Shown here: positions 1-9,433 of the stretch, one piece after another
Layout of the letters: each line of letters opens with the position of its first letter
Position numbering within the stretch: position 1 is the stretch's first letter
From: an uncultured Rhodobiaceae bacterium
GTDB lineage: Bacteria; Pseudomonadota; Alphaproteobacteria; Rhizobiales; TMED25
Direction of reading: 5' to 3'
Assembly (NCBI GenBank): GCA_913045225.1
Contig: CAJWPC010000002.1
Location: 62,001-126,000, forward strand
DNA: 64,000 nt
The notes under the pieces: generated by a model
Databases searched by the model: none
Told to the model about the DNA's origin: nothing
The model's input: only the letters and a program-made list of their open reading frames with translations
Program-made: the position numbers and the translations under genes

Positions 1-826
1 TGTGAGCAAACTTATGCAAATCTCCAGTGCTTGAGAGATTAATTGTATTGACGTGGTTATTATTATTTTTTTCTCCAAATGTGATAAAATATTCATCTGT
101 ATTGGGTTTTTTTACATTAATTCTAACTCTTGCCTTTGGTGAATAGTGTTTCTCAAGTTGACCCGGGGATAAAATTTTATGGCCATCATAAGCATCCAAC
201 TCTAATTTTGTAATTTTAAATATTTGATCTTTTGTAATAGCCCCTTCTCGAAGAATTTGAATATTCTCTGATCTAACATCAACTATAGTCGACTCTATTC
301 CGTGCGCACATTTATCACCATCAAGTATCATTTCAATATTGTCACCAAAGTCATCAAAAACGTGGCTTGCATTTGTAGCACTAACTGTGCCAGACAAATT
401 TGCACTTGGAGCTGCAATTGGTTTCTTGTATTTTTTTAAGATTTTTAGCGCAACTGGATGTGAAGGCACTCTTAGTGCCACAGTTTGTAAATTTGAGGTG
501 GCAATTGAGGATATTTGGCTTCCAATTGATTTATTTACAAGTAAAGTGAGGGGTCCGGGCCAGAATTTCTGGGCAAGTTTTTCCGAGTGATAATTAAAAA
601 TCCCATAATTTTTTGCTTGTTCTAGACTTGCGACATGAATAATCAGTGGATTATGAAAAGGCCTTTTCTTTATTTCATAAATTTTAGATACTGCTTCGTC
701 ACTGATTGCAGACGCACCAAGGCCGTACACGGTCTCTGTTGGAAATGCAACTAGGCCATTTTTCTCTAATATTTTTGCAGCTTTCTCAATATTTTTGCTG
801 CTGGGCATATAAATGGTTTTTTTCAT
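1..826 (-). CDS. tsaC: L-threonylcarbamoyladenylate synthase, TsaC/Sua5 type (C-terminus cut by window edge)
   Basis: Makes threonylcarbamoyl-AMP from threonine, bicarbonate and ATP, the first step of the t6A37 modification of ANN-decoding tRNAs in the cytosol. The ORF track lists only an antisense shadow here, because this gene runs off the left edge. Translating the minus strand from the ATG at 826 gives MKKTIYMPSSKNIEKAAKIL, then the YrdC signatures PTETVYGLG, KKRPFHNPLI, FWPGPLTL, ALRVPSHP and PSANLSG. A second part follows (LSPGQLEKHYSPKA), which is the linker and start of the Sua5 domain. About 275 residues are visible, so this is the long Sua5 form rather than the short TsaC form, lacking only the end of the C-terminal domain. 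It is divergent from xseB. Family assignment is secure; the gene could equally be named sua5. Confidence 0.93.
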   Translation of the reverse strand, partial: MKKTIYMPSSKNIEKAAKILEKNGLVAFPTETVYGLGASAISDEAVSKIYEIKKRPFHNPLIIHVASLEQAKNYGIFNYHSEKLAQKFWPGPLTLLVNKSIGSQISSIATSNLQTVALRVPSHPVALKILKKYKKPIAAPSANLSGTVSATNASHVFDDFGDNIEMILDGDKCAHGIESTIVDVRSENIQILREGAITKDQIFKITKLELDAYDGHKILSPGQLEKHYSPKARVRINVKKPNTDEYFITFGEKNNNNHVNTINLSSTGDLHKFAH

Positions 827-833
827 TTTTTTA

Positions 834-862
834 TTAACTCAAACAAAATATTTATATATAAT
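834..862 (+). promoter_or_regulatory. possible promoter for xseB-dxs-tlyA
   Basis: A perfect TATAAT lies at 857-862 in the tsaC/xseB divergent gap, about 58 bases before the xseB ATG. The -35 match 17 bases upstream (TTAACT) is poor. AT-rich sequence makes chance TATAAT likely, so this is tentative. Confidence 0.3.
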
Positions 863-920
863 TTCATACTATTAAGTCAAAGTCATTCAGCAATATTACA
901 TCAAAGGCACTTAGGAGATT

Positions 921-1190
921 ATGAGTAAAAAAATAGACTACCATAAGATAAAAGATTTAGATTTTGAGGAGGCTATGGACCAGTTAAACGAGATAATTCA
1001 AGGTCTTGAGAGTGGCGAAGTAAAGCTATCAGAGTCTGTAGATAAATTCGAATTAGGGTCAGAGCTCGCAAAGCATTGTAAAAAATTATTAGATGATGCG
1101 GAGACAAGAATAAATGCGATAAAGATTGATGGTGCAGGGGATATTATTTCAGAGCAAAAGATAGATAATTCTGATGAAAGTGACATTTAA
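921..1190 (+). CDS. xseB: Exodeoxyribonuclease VII small subunit
   Basis: Small subunit of the XseA/XseB nuclease that degrades single-stranded DNA to oligonucleotides. The 89 residues carry the family pattern: [31 protein letters not shown], then [16 protein letters not shown], a helical hairpin of normal length for the family, followed by an acidic tail. The ATG has a good ribosome-binding site (TTAGGAGATT). The stop overlaps the dxs start as TAATG, implying translational coupling. The xseB-dxs-tlyA order is common in alphaproteobacteria. The large subunit xseA is not in the window. Confidence 0.93.
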   Translation: MSKKIDYHKIKDLDFEEAMDQLNEIIQGLESGEVKLSESVDKFELGSELAKHCKKLLDDAETRINAIKIDGAGDIISEQKIDNSDESDI

Positions 1191-3076
1191 TGACATCCTA
1201 CGCTCTTTTAGATGAAATAAATGTTCCTTCTGATTTAAGAAATTTGAAAGAAAATGATCTTCCTCTTTTAGCAAGAGAACTTCGGGAAGAGTTAATAAAT
1301 ATTGTATCAGAGACTGGTGGTCATCTCGGCGCCGGACTTGGAGTTATTGAACTTACAATCGCATTACATTATATTTTTGAAACCCCAGATGACCGTATTA
1401 TATGGGATGTAGGGCACCAATCATATCCGCATAAAATTTTAACTGGACGTAGAAAACTTATGAAGACGCTCAGGAAGGGTGGAGGTATATCTGGATTTAC
1501 AAAAAGATCTGAAAGTATTTACGATCCATTTGGGGCAGCGCACTCGTCTACCTCGATATCATCAGGTCTGGGTATGAGTGTAGCAAGGGATATTGAAAGA
1601 AAAGATTATAATATCATTTCAGTAATTGGTGATGGAGCAATGAGTGCTGGTATGGCCTACGAGGCAATGAATAATGCTGGTGTTATGAAGAATAAGCTCA
1701 TTGTTATACTAAATGATAATGATATGTCTATTGCGCCACCAGTCGGTGCCATGAGCGCATATTTAGCTAAGCTAATTTCAGGGGGTATTTATCGTGGCTT
1801 TCGTAATTTTGTAAAAAAAATCATGAGATATTTACCGCCGCCAGTTCGTCGTGGTTTGGTTCGTTTTGAAGAGTATGGGAGGGGTTTTTTTACAGGCGGA
1901 ACATTATTTGAAGAAATGGGTTTTTATTATGTCGGTCCCATTGATGGTCATAATTTTAATCATTTATTACCAATATTGAAAAATGTTAAATCAAACAATG
2001 ATGGACCAACTTTAATTCATGTAGTGACAAAAAAGGGTAAGGGCTATGCGCCTGCGGAGACATCAGAAGATAAATTTCATGGAGTATCAAAGTTTAATAT
2101 AAATACAGGAAAACAGGAGCCAAAAAGTACGAACCTACCAGCATATACAAAGGTATTCTCTGATCAATTAATCGAAGAAGCAAAAAGTGATGAGAAAATT
2201 ATTGCCATTACCGCTGCAATGCCTTCAGGTACAGGACTCGATGCCTTCCAGAAACAATACCCCGATAGATATTTTGATGTTGGTATAGCAGAACAGCACG
2301 CGGTGACTTTTGCTGCCGGACTTGCGGTAGATGATTTTAAGCCATTTTGTGCAATTTATTCCACCTTTCTTCAAAGGGCCTATGATCAAGTAATACATGA
2401 TGTTGGAATTCAAAATCTTCCTGTTAGGTTTGCGATTGATAGGGCTGGATTAGTCGGGGATGACGGTGCAACCCATGCTGGTTCGTTTGATATAATGTAT
2501 TTATCAGCAATTCCAAACTTTACTGTAATGGCACCATCAGATGAACTCGAGTTAGCCCGAATGGTAAAAACATCTGCAAATCACAATTCTGGACCAATTG
2601 CATTCAGATACCCAAGGGGTAGTGTTACTGGAATTGATTTTCCCAATATAATTAAGCCAATTGAATTGGGCAAAGCGCGTTTAATATCCAAGGGCGAAGA
2701 TGTCTTAATAATTTCATATGGAACAATTCTGAAAGAGTGTTTGATTGCAAGAGAGTTACTTCAAACTGACAATATAATCCCGACTCTTATTGACGCGCGT
2801 TTTGCTAAACCACTTGATAGGGAAATGCTCACAAATCAAATTCTATCTCATAAATATGTTTTAACAGTAGAAGAAGGGTCCGTTGGTGGATTCTCTGCTC
2901 AGGTAACCAAAATGATCCAAGATGAGGGTCTCTTAAGAAATATATTAGATTATAAAAATATACTCTTACCAGATATTTTCATTGATCATGACTCACAGGC
3001 TAATCAAATTATTGCGTCAGGTCTTGATGCAAAAAATATACATAAAACAATAATTGAAATGCTTAATGTCCAATAG
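1190..3076 (+). CDS. dxs: 1-deoxy-D-xylulose-5-phosphate synthase
   Basis: Condenses pyruvate and glyceraldehyde 3-phosphate, with loss of CO2, to DXP, the first step of the MEP isoprenoid pathway and a source for thiamine and pyridoxal. It is 628 residues, full family length. Visible motifs are [13 protein letters not shown] near residue 44, [10 protein letters not shown] near 73, the ThDP motif [18 protein letters not shown] (147 on) ending in NDNDMSI, and the transketolase-type catalytic Glu in [15 protein letters not shown] near 365. The C-terminal transketolase domain has [12 protein letters not shown]. It overlaps xseB by one base and tlyA by 11. pdxH in the same region uses a related branch product, but no regulatory link is visible. 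Confidence 0.97.
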   Translation: MTSYALLDEINVPSDLRNLKENDLPLLARELREELINIVSETGGHLGAGLGVIELTIALHYIFETPDDRIIWDVGHQSYPHKILTGRRKLMKTLRKGGGISGFTKRSESIYDPFGAAHSSTSISSGLGMSVARDIERKDYNIISVIGDGAMSAGMAYEAMNNAGVMKNKLIVILNDNDMSIAPPVGAMSAYLAKLISGGIYRGFRNFVKKIMRYLPPPVRRGLVRFEEYGRGFFTGGTLFEEMGFYYVGPIDGHNFNHLLPILKNVKSNNDGPTLIHVVTKKGKGYAPAETSEDKFHGVSKFNINTGKQEPKSTNLPAYTKVFSDQLIEEAKSDEKIIAITAAMPSGTGLDAFQKQYPDRYFDVGIAEQHAVTFAAGLAVDDFKPFCAIYSTFLQRAYDQVIHDVGIQNLPVRFAIDRAGLVGDDGATHAGSFDIMYLSAIPNFTVMAPSDELELARMVKTSANHNSGPIAFRYPRGSVTGIDFPNIIKPIELGKARLISKGEDVLIISYGTILKECLIARELLQTDNIIPTLIDARFAKPLDREMLTNQILSHKYVLTVEEGSVGGFSAQVTKMIQDEGLLRNILDYKNILLPDIFIDHDSQANQIIASGLDAKNIHKTIIEMLNVQ

Positions 3077-3809
3077 CCAAAATTACAAAAGACTTGATGT
3101 CTGGCTGGTTGATAATAAATATTTTAGCTCAAGAAATGTTGCGTCGAACGCAATTTCTCTTGGTTCAGTCTCAGTTAATGGAGAAGCTGTCCAAAAAAGT
3201 AGTACCAAGATAACACAATTTGATGTAGTTACAATCGATATCAGCGAAAAGCATTATGTTTCGAGAGCTGCGAATAAATTAAAATATTTGGTAACGAAAA
3301 CTAAAATTGATGTTGAAAGAAAAACTTGTATTGACCTAGGTGCATCAACGGGGGGCTTTACGCAAATACTTCTCGAATTCGGTGCCTCAAAAATCTATGC
3401 AATTGATGTTGGTTACGAGCAAATGGCTAATCAGCTCAGAAAAGATCAACGAGTGATCAATATGGATAGAACCGATGCAAGAGACATAGGCAGAGATATT
3501 ATTCAGCAATCAAGCATAATTACAGCTGACCTAAGTTTCATTAGTCTTCGCAAAGTTCTTGGCCAGATCGTTAATTTATCTAATATTGGTACGACTTTTT
3601 GCGTATTATTCAAACCACAATTTGAAGTCGGACAGAAGGAAATTACTAAAAACGGAATTGTAAAAAATACAGAAATAGTATGGAGCACGCTCCAAAGTTT
3701 TAAACATTGGCTTGAGAACATGAATATTGGAAATATAAAAATATTCAAGTCACCAATTTTGGGGAAAGAGGGAAATCAGGAGTGGTTAGTGTATGGTGAG
3801 AGGATATAA
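3066..3809 (+). CDS. tlyA: TlyA-family rRNA (cytidine-2'-O)-methyltransferase
   Basis: TlyA proteins methylate 2'-OH of cytidines in 16S and/or 23S rRNA using SAM. An N-terminal S4 RNA-binding domain is visible ([31 protein letters not shown]). It is followed by an FtsJ-like Rossmann methyltransferase with SAM motif [13 protein letters not shown] and AIDVGYEQM, and a FKPQFEVG motif. The track starts at a TTG (3054); the ATG at 3066 gives the usual short N-terminus and overlaps dxs by 11 bases, so I use it (247 residues). Family members are also annotated as hemolysin A, but the sequence supports the rRNA methyltransferase role. It converges on aroC with only 5 bases between stops. Confidence 0.92.
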   Translation: MSNSQNYKRLDVWLVDNKYFSSRNVASNAISLGSVSVNGEAVQKSSTKITQFDVVTIDISEKHYVSRAANKLKYLVTKTKIDVERKTCIDLGASTGGFTQILLEFGASKIYAIDVGYEQMANQLRKDQRVINMDRTDARDIGRDIIQQSSIITADLSFISLRKVLGQIVNLSNIGTTFCVLFKPQFEVGQKEITKNGIVKNTEIVWSTLQSFKHWLENMNIGNIKIFKSPILGKEGNQEWLVYGERI

Positions 3810-3814
3810 AAAGA

Positions 3815-4897
3815 TTATCCAATTTGACCTCTATTTCTTATAAAGTTATCAGCAAGTGTCAAAGCGAGCATAGCCTCACCAATAGGTACAGCCCTTATCC
3901 CAACACATGGATCATGCCTGCCTCGAGTTGAAATTTCAGTCTCTTTTTCGTTAATGTCTATCGTTTTTACCGGTTTTAAAATTGACGATGTTGGCTTGAC
4001 GGCAAATCTTACAATTATATCTTGTCCGGTCGAAATTCCACCCAAAATTCCACCGGCGTTATTAGATAAAAATTCAACATTACCTTCATTAATCACAATT
4101 TGGTCGGCATTTTGACTGCCTGTCATGCTTGCAGTTTTAAAGCCTGCTCCAATCTCTACTGCCTTTACCGCATTTATCGACATCATTCCTGAGGCTATTT
4201 CTTGGTCAAGCTTTCCGTAGATTGGCTCTCCGAGACCACTCGGTACATTTTCTGCGATAACTTCGATGATAGCACCGGTCGAGTCACCATCTTTTCTGAT
4301 TTTTTGAAGGTACTTCTCCCAAGTATCAATAATTTCAGGATCAGGGGAAAAAAATGGATTTTTGTTAACCAAGTCCCAATCCCAATTATTTCTATCTATT
4401 TGATGAGGTCCCATCTGTACTAAAGCTGCCCTTATTTTTATGTCTGGAATTATCTTACGTGCAATAGCTCCACCCGCAACACGCATTGCCGTTTCTCGAG
4501 CTGAAGATCTTCCCCCACCTCTGTAATCTCTTAGTCCATATTTTTTTATATATGTAAAATCTGCATGCCCCGGTCTGAATTTATCATTAATCTCACCGTA
4601 ATCACGAGATCTTTGGTCTTTATTTTTTATCAGAAGAGATATTGGGGTTCCGGTTGTGAGATGGTTTCCAGAGTTACTTTTGATTGTGCCTGATAAGATT
4701 TCAATTTTATCATCCTCTTTTCTTTGGGTAGTATATTTTGATTGACCAGGTTTTCTTTTATCAAGGTAGGATTGTATTTCATCTATTGATAGTTCTATAT
4801 TTGGCGGACAACCATCTAATACGCATCCAATGGCATCGCCGTGGCTTTCGCCCCATGTTGTTAACCTAAGCATTTTACCGAAAGTATTATGAGACAT
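3815..4897 (-). CDS. aroC: Chorismate synthase
   Basis: Final enzyme of the shikimate pathway: converts EPSP to chorismate using reduced FMN. Family signatures are [23 protein letters not shown] at the N-terminus, [40 protein letters not shown] in the middle and [18 protein letters not shown] near the C-terminus. The length of 360 residues is normal. It follows fabI on the same strand after 8 bases, so the two are probably co-transcribed. The pathway's first enzyme (class II DAHP synthase) is at 59-60 kb. Confidence 0.97.
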   Translation of the reverse strand: MSHNTFGKMLRLTTWGESHGDAIGCVLDGCPPNIELSIDEIQSYLDKRKPGQSKYTTQRKEDDKIEILSGTIKSNSGNHLTTGTPISLLIKNKDQRSRDYGEINDKFRPGHADFTYIKKYGLRDYRGGGRSSARETAMRVAGGAIARKIIPDIKIRAALVQMGPHQIDRNNWDWDLVNKNPFFSPDPEIIDTWEKYLQKIRKDGDSTGAIIEVIAENVPSGLGEPIYGKLDQEIASGMMSINAVKAVEIGAGFKTASMTGSQNADQIVINEGNVEFLSNNAGGILGGISTGQDIIVRFAVKPTSSILKPVKTIDINEKETEISTRGRHDPCVGIRAVPIGEAMLALTLADNFIRNRGQIG

Positions 4898-4905
4898 ATT
4901 TCATC

Positions 4906-5724
4906 CTATTCTACAGTGATATCGGGTGCGTCTTCATTTTTCATTCCAACTATATTATAACCAGAATCAACGTGAAGGATTTCTCCCGTGACTGATTTAC
5001 TTAGATCCGAAAGTAAATAAATTGCTGCATTGCCAACATCATCAATATCAACAGTACGCCTAAGAGGGGAATTATATTCATTCCATTTGAGTATGTAACG
5101 AAAATCTCCAATACCAGAGGCAGCTAGGGTCTTAATTGGTCCAGCAGATATTGCGTTAACTCTAGTCCCGTTGATCCCCAGATCAACACTCAAGTATTTC
5201 ACAGAAGCTTCCAACGCAGCTTTTGCAACACCCATAACGTTATAGTGGGGCATTACTCTCTCTGCACCAGAGTATGTCAAGGTTAAAAGAGATGATTGAT
5301 CTTTAAGTATTTTTTGTGCGTGTTTCACAACAGATGTGAATGAGTAGCAAGATATATGCATTGTTTGTAAAAAATTATCTTTTGAGGTTTCGATATATTT
5401 GCCCGTTAACTCGTTTTTATCTGAGTAGGCGATTGCATGTACTATAAAATCAATCTGACCCCAAACTTTTTCTATCTCATTAATAAGATTGATGATAGAT
5501 GCTTCGTCTGATACATCACATTCTATTGTTATATTAGAGTTTAGCTCTCTAGCAAGTGGTATAATTCTTTTTTCAATTGCCTCACCTTGATAACTAAAAG
5601 CGAGCTCTGCCCCAGCATCGCTTAGCGCTTTCGCAATCCCCCAAGCAATTGATCTGTTATTGGCAACACCCATAACAAGACCCTTTTTTCCATGCATGAA
5701 TTTTTGATAAACTTTATTATTCAT
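4906..5724 (-). CDS. fabI: Enoyl-[acyl-carrier-protein] reductase (NADH), FabI
   Basis: Reduces trans-2-enoyl-ACP in the last step of each fatty-acid elongation round. SDR fold with the FabI-specific N-terminus GKKGLVMGVANNRSIAWGIA, ECDVSD, and HAIAYSDKNELTGKY. The active-site Tyr-(X)6-Lys is seen in YNVMGVAKAALEASVKYLA-like sequence (here YLSVDLG), followed by RVNAISAGPIKTLAASGI. 272 residues, normal length. Divergent from pdxH across an 81-base gap that contains a symmetric -10 element; it leads an apparent fabI-aroC unit. Confidence 0.96.
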   Translation of the reverse strand: MNNKVYQKFMHGKKGLVMGVANNRSIAWGIAKALSDAGAELAFSYQGEAIEKRIIPLARELNSNITIECDVSDEASIINLINEIEKVWGQIDFIVHAIAYSDKNELTGKYIETSKDNFLQTMHISCYSFTSVVKHAQKILKDQSSLLTLTYSGAERVMPHYNVMGVAKAALEASVKYLSVDLGINGTRVNAISAGPIKTLAASGIGDFRYILKWNEYNSPLRRTVDIDDVGNAAIYLLSDLSKSVTGEILHVDSGYNIVGMKNEDAPDITVE

Positions 5725-5754
5725 CTTTTGATTTAGTACCTAAATAGTATTAAA

Positions 5755-5768
5755 ATATAATATTATAT
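5755..5768. promoter_or_regulatory. palindromic AT box with back-to-back -10 hexamers (fabI/pdxH divergent promoter)
   Basis: The 14-base perfect palindrome ATATAATATTATAT contains TATAAT on the plus strand (5756-5761) and TATAAT on the minus strand (5762-5767). Start codons lie about 45 bases (pdxH) and 38 bases (fabI) away, suitable for short leaders. A weak plus-strand -35 (TTTAGT, 5732-5737, spacer 18) is present. No convincing minus-strand -35 was seen. The dual-promoter role is inferred. Confidence 0.45.
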
Positions 5769-5805
5769 TAAAACTATCATTACAACCACATGATGAGATT
5801 ACATT

Positions 5806-6417
5806 ATGAATAATTACCAAGGATTTAATAAAATAGAATTAAGCGCTTCAGATCCAATCGATTTATTCTGTAATTGGTTTGAAGAAGCAAAATTAAAGGA
5901 GATTAATGATCCAGATGCGATGGCACTCGCAACTGTAGATCGGAATAACGCCCCAAACATTCGCATGGTTCTTGTAAAAAAAATTGATCATGGGCTTGTT
6001 TTTTTTACAAATAAAGATAGCCAAAAAGGATCAGAAATAGCACTTAATAAAAATGCTGCCTTATGCTTTCACTGGAAAAGTATAAGGAAACAAGTTCGGT
6101 TTAGAGGGCCTGTAAGCATGATAAAAGCTGAGGAGTCAGATGAGTATTTTCATACCCGTCCACGTGGAAGCAGGATTGGTGCAATTGTGAGCAAGCAGTC
6201 ATCTACATTAAAAAGCCAGCAACAATTTGCAGATGAATATAAAAGTTTTGAAGAGTCTATGCAGGGAAAGGAAATAATAAGACCAGACTATTGGGTTGGC
6301 TATAGACTAGAGCCTGTAGAGGTTGAATTTTGGTTGAATTCGGAGTTTCGCCTTCATCAAAGGATGAGATTTTCTAAAATAAATAAAAACTGGGAGAGGG
6401 AATTTTTATACCCTTGA
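5806..6417 (+). CDS. pdxH: Pyridoxine/pyridoxamine 5'-phosphate oxidase
   Basis: FMN-dependent oxidation of PNP or PMP to pyridoxal 5'-phosphate. The 203 residues show the FMN-binding split-barrel motifs: DPDAMALATVD, NIRMVLVKK, FFTNKDSQKG, ALCFHWKSIRKQVRFRG, YFHTRPRGSRIGAIVSKQS. The characteristic C-terminal dimer domain is also present (WVGYRLEPVEVEFW, RLHQRMRF, ending EFLYP). It is single-gene, divergent from fabI, and converges on the MBL-fold gene with five bases between stops. Confidence 0.95.
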   Translation: MNNYQGFNKIELSASDPIDLFCNWFEEAKLKEINDPDAMALATVDRNNAPNIRMVLVKKIDHGLVFFTNKDSQKGSEIALNKNAALCFHWKSIRKQVRFRGPVSMIKAEESDEYFHTRPRGSRIGAIVSKQSSTLKSQQQFADEYKSFEESMQGKEIIRPDYWVGYRLEPVEVEFWLNSEFRLHQRMRFSKINKNWEREFLYP

Positions 6418-6422
6418 TATCT

Positions 6423-7238
6423 CTAGGTGGTATTTAATGAATATTTATCGACTTTTCGGGATGTAATTTTCTTTACGATGCCCTCCGCTTGAAGTTCTTC
6501 AAGGCTAGACTCTACCGTACAAAGTGCATAATTTCTCAAATTAGAGCTAAGCTTTGAATAAATTATTGCCGTGATCTGTCTTGCGTCCATATCATTCGAC
6601 TCAAGTAGTTTTAATATTTCACTAGTTCGTTTATTTCTATGCTCAATGAGAGTTAAGCATCTTTTTCGACCATCAATTATTGCGTTTCCATGTCCCGGTA
6701 ATAACTTCTCCTGGCAAATATCTTTTATTTTTTTCAAGCTTTCGATATATTGACCCATATTTCCATCAGGCAACCTAATCATTGTCGTTGACCAACCCAT
6801 AATGTGATCGCCTGAGAATAGAGCAATTCCTGGGATACGATAGCAATAATGATCTGATGCGTGACCTGGTGTAAATATTGAGTCAATTTCAAACTCAGAT
6901 GATACTATTGGCCCATCAAATACAACAAGCCGATCCTTTGATATTGTGAGGGCATCTTGCATTTTACTTCTTTGCATTTTGCCAACATATATTGGGGCAT
7001 TCTCAGAAGCTGCGAGTTCATCCATAATACCTATATGATCTCTATGATGATGAGTTGCAATTAAGCATTTGACTTTTCGTCCATCAATATAATCAATAAC
7101 ATTGGAAAGATGTTTCTTCGAATTTGGCCCTGGATCAATAACAATAAGTTCATTCTCGCCAAGAATGTATGTATTTGTTCCCTTATAGGTCGAGGGCCCC
7201 TTGTTATCAGCTGTTATTGTTTTTATATATGTTAACAT
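6423..7238 (-). CDS. MBL-fold metal hydrolase, LACTB2/glyoxalase II-like
   Basis: A metallo-beta-lactamase-fold hydrolase. It shows the GPNT-like opening (KGTNTYILG, IDPGPNSKKH), the metal motif THHHRDHIG, TPGHASDH, FSGDHIMGWS and PGHG, followed by a C-terminal winged-helix-like region (RTSEILKLLESNDMDARQITAIIY). This architecture matches LACTB2-type proteins, some of which act on RNA or on thioesters; the substrate here is unknown. The track starts at 7295 with a Lys/Ile-rich extension; the ATG at 7238 gives the usual family N-terminus, although neither start has a clear Shine-Dalgarno. Length 271 residues. Confidence 0.8.
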   Translation of the reverse strand: MLTYIKTITADNKGPSTYKGTNTYILGENELIVIDPGPNSKKHLSNVIDYIDGRKVKCLIATHHHRDHIGIMDELAASENAPIYVGKMQRSKMQDALTISKDRLVVFDGPIVSSEFEIDSIFTPGHASDHYCYRIPGIALFSGDHIMGWSTTMIRLPDGNMGQYIESLKKIKDICQEKLLPGHGNAIIDGRKRCLTLIEHRNKRTSEILKLLESNDMDARQITAIIYSKLSSNLRNYALCTVESSLEELQAEGIVKKITSRKVDKYSLNTT

Positions 7239-7341
7239 GTGTTTTTTTAATTTATTTTTTAGATAGTATATTATACTAATGTATTTTACATTCACATTAT
7301 TCGATCAAATATATATGTTATTGTTTGAATAGAAAAAGTAT

Positions 7342-7415
7342 TGGGGCGTAGCCAAGCGGTAAGGCATCGGGTTTTGATCCCGTGATCGCAGGTTCGAATC
7401 CTGCCGCCCCAGCCA
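7342..7415 (+). tRNA. tRNA-Gln, anticodon TTG
   Basis: A 74-base tRNA with encoded CCA. The acceptor stem TGGGGCG pairs with CGCCCCA, and the T-arm GCAGGTTCGAATCCTGC is canonical. The anticodon loop TTTTGAT gives TTG. The D-arm AGCCAAGCGGTAAGGC is typical of tRNA-Gln. It stands alone between the MBL gene and the photolyase gene, with no clear terminator after it; the 106 bases downstream hold nothing I recognise. Confidence 0.98.
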
Positions 7416-7521
7416 CATTACAAGATTATAAGCTGTACATTAGCCAAATATATAAAAAGAATAAATATAAAATTTAAAATTATGTATTTCTATAATACTG
7501 ATTAACTATAGTAATAAGTTT

Positions 7522-9015
7522 ATGAAACTCTTTTTGATACTCGGTAACCAATTATTTCCAAAAAATTATATCGAAGAATATAAAAATACACATACATTCT
7601 TCATGGCTGAAGATTATAGTCTGTGCAAACACATGAAGCCTTCGAAGAGTAAAATACTCTTATTTCTATCTGCTATGAGATCTTACGCAGATGATCTCAA
7701 AAGGAATGATTTTCAGGTCGACTATAGAGATGCTGAACATCCACAATTTAAAGATGATTATGTAACTAAATTAGATGCAAGTCTAAATGATAGGCAAGTC
7801 ACTTGTGTAACAATGTTTGAGATAGAAGATAAATTTTTTGAGGAAATAATTGTAGATTTTTTACAGAAAAAAAATATCGAATATCATTTTTTAAAGTCAC
7901 CCATGTTTATAAATTCAAGAGAGGAATTTAGTGAATTCCTGAGAAACAGTAAACCTCAGATGGCCACGTTTTATCGAAAAACTAGATTAGCGCAAGACAT
8001 ATTAATCGAGGGTAATGGTAAGCCTGTTGGTGGAAAATGGAGTTTTGATGCAGAGAATAGAAAAAAGATTCCAAATGAAATACAAATACCTCAATATCCA
8101 ACTTTTTCAATAACAAGCCACACTGCTAAAGTCATGGAGATTATTGAGAGGGAGTTTTCGGATCATCATGGTATGATGGATAAGTTTAATTTTGCAACAA
8201 ATCATGATCAGGTCTCAGACCTCCTTGATTTTTTTTTGGAGTCAAAATTACATAATTTTGGTGATTATGAAGATGCAGTAACACAAAGAGATAATATATT
8301 ATTCCATAGTACCCTGAGTCCCTATCTCAATCTGGGTTTGATTACACCTCATCAAATTATCGAGCGAACAATTAATCATTGCAAAGAAAATGATGTCAAA
8401 CTCAATTCGCTTGAGGGTTTTATCAGACAGGTAATTGGGTGGAGAGAATTTATGCGAGGCATATATCAAAACTTCAGTGAGAGGATGGATAAATCAAATT
8501 TTTTTAATCATAAAAGAAATATGAATGATAGCTGGTACACGGGTGAAACAGGCTTACCGCCACTTGATCATGCAATCAATAATGCTCTAAATTATGGATG
8601 GTCACATCATATTGAAAGACTCATGATACTCTCTAATTTAATGAATCTATGTGAGATAAAACCCAGCGATGTGTATCGATGGTTTATGGAAATGTTTGTA
8701 GACTCTTCAGATTGGGTAATGACTCCAAATGTATATGGTATGGGTTTATTTAGTGACGGTGGCATATTTGCCACAAAGCCATATTTGTGTGGTTCGAATT
8801 ATATTCTAAAAATGATGGATTTTAAACGGGGTGAGTGGTGTGAAGTTATGGATGGTTTATACTGGAGATTCATAAACAAGAATAGAGATTTTTTTCTGAC
8901 AAATCCGAGACTTTCTCTCATGGTTTCTTCCTTTGATAAGATGGATTCAATCAGAAAAGAGAGGATAGTGGGAATGGCAGAAAATTTCATTTTTGAGCAT
9001 ACCCATGAAGACTGA
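7522..9015 (+). CDS. Cryptochrome/photolyase-related protein (DPRP / FeS-BCP family)
   Basis: Belongs to the bacterial cryptochrome/(6-4) photolyase group related to Agrobacterium PhrB and Rhodobacter CryB. It has an N-terminal Rossmann domain (LFLILGNQLFP, FLSAMRSYADDLK) and a helical FAD domain with LSPYLNLGLITPHQII, EGFIRQVIGWREFMRGIY, HHIERLMILSNLMNLCEI and DWVMTPNVYGMGLFSDGG. It is 497 residues, normal size. PhrB has four Fe-S cluster cysteines. Here the equivalent C-terminal segment is short (MMDFKRGEWCEVMDGLYW), with one cysteine where PhrB-like proteins have a longer three-cysteine stretch. An Fe-S cluster is therefore doubtful. It is followed, with an 11-base overlap, by a DUF3429 gene. 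DNA repair versus light sensing cannot be decided. Confidence 0.85.
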   Translation: MKLFLILGNQLFPKNYIEEYKNTHTFFMAEDYSLCKHMKPSKSKILLFLSAMRSYADDLKRNDFQVDYRDAEHPQFKDDYVTKLDASLNDRQVTCVTMFEIEDKFFEEIIVDFLQKKNIEYHFLKSPMFINSREEFSEFLRNSKPQMATFYRKTRLAQDILIEGNGKPVGGKWSFDAENRKKIPNEIQIPQYPTFSITSHTAKVMEIIEREFSDHHGMMDKFNFATNHDQVSDLLDFFLESKLHNFGDYEDAVTQRDNILFHSTLSPYLNLGLITPHQIIERTINHCKENDVKLNSLEGFIRQVIGWREFMRGIYQNFSERMDKSNFFNHKRNMNDSWYTGETGLPPLDHAINNALNYGWSHHIERLMILSNLMNLCEIKPSDVYRWFMEMFVDSSDWVMTPNVYGMGLFSDGGIFATKPYLCGSNYILKMMDFKRGEWCEVMDGLYWRFINKNRDFFLTNPRLSLMVSSFDKMDSIRKERIVGMAENFIFEHTHED

Positions 9016-9433
9016 TAAATATTTAACATTTTTGGGCATAATACCCTTTCTTTTACTGCTAATACTATCGTTTTATCATTTTGAAACAATAGGTAATATA
9101 TCAGAACTTTTTTATGCATACTCCGCAGTCATCATTTCGTTTATTGCGGGAACCCATTGGGGCATTTGTTTGCACTCGAAAGATGGAAATAAAAGAATTC
9201 TCTTGGAGAGCAATCTGATTACACTTGTTGCTTGGTTCAGTCTATTCTATCTAGGTTTGATAACTGAATTAATTCTGATTGGGTGCTTTTTGTACTTGCT
9301 GCACGTGGAGCACAGACTAAAAAGGAATGGCATTGTTGGTACGGTGTATTTTAGTCAGCGACTGCAGGCAACTTTTGCCGTCATCCTCATTCAAATACTC
9401 TTTTACATAAATCGAAATTTTATTTTCATTTAA
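9005..9433 (+). CDS. DUF3429 family membrane protein
   Basis: A 142-residue integral membrane protein with about four hydrophobic segments (FLGIIPFLLLLILSFYHF, YAYSAVIISFIAGTHWGI, LITLVAWFSLFYLG, and a C-terminal segment). The AYSAVIISFIAGTHWG motif is the DUF3429 hallmark; function is unknown. The track uses a TTG at 8993, but an ATG at 9005 overlaps the photolyase stop by 11 bases and is the likelier start. Coupling to the photolyase gene suggests co-expression. The stop overlaps the converging amidase gene by four bases. Confidence 0.75.
   Translation: MKTDKYLTFLGIIPFLLLLILSFYHFETIGNISELFYAYSAVIISFIAGTHWGICLHSKDGNKRILLESNLITLVAWFSLFYLGLITELILIGCFLYLLHVEHRLKRNGIVGTVYFSQRLQATFAVILIQILFYINRNFIFI

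Noticed and set aside
339-590. 83-residue plus-strand ORF at the left edge
   Set aside because: It is antisense to the partial tsaC/sua5 gene, whose minus-strand translation has clear family motifs.
3802-3820. Inverted repeat GGATA...TATCC at the tlyA/aroC junction as a terminator
   Set aside because: The stem is only five base pairs with no GC core and no T-tract.
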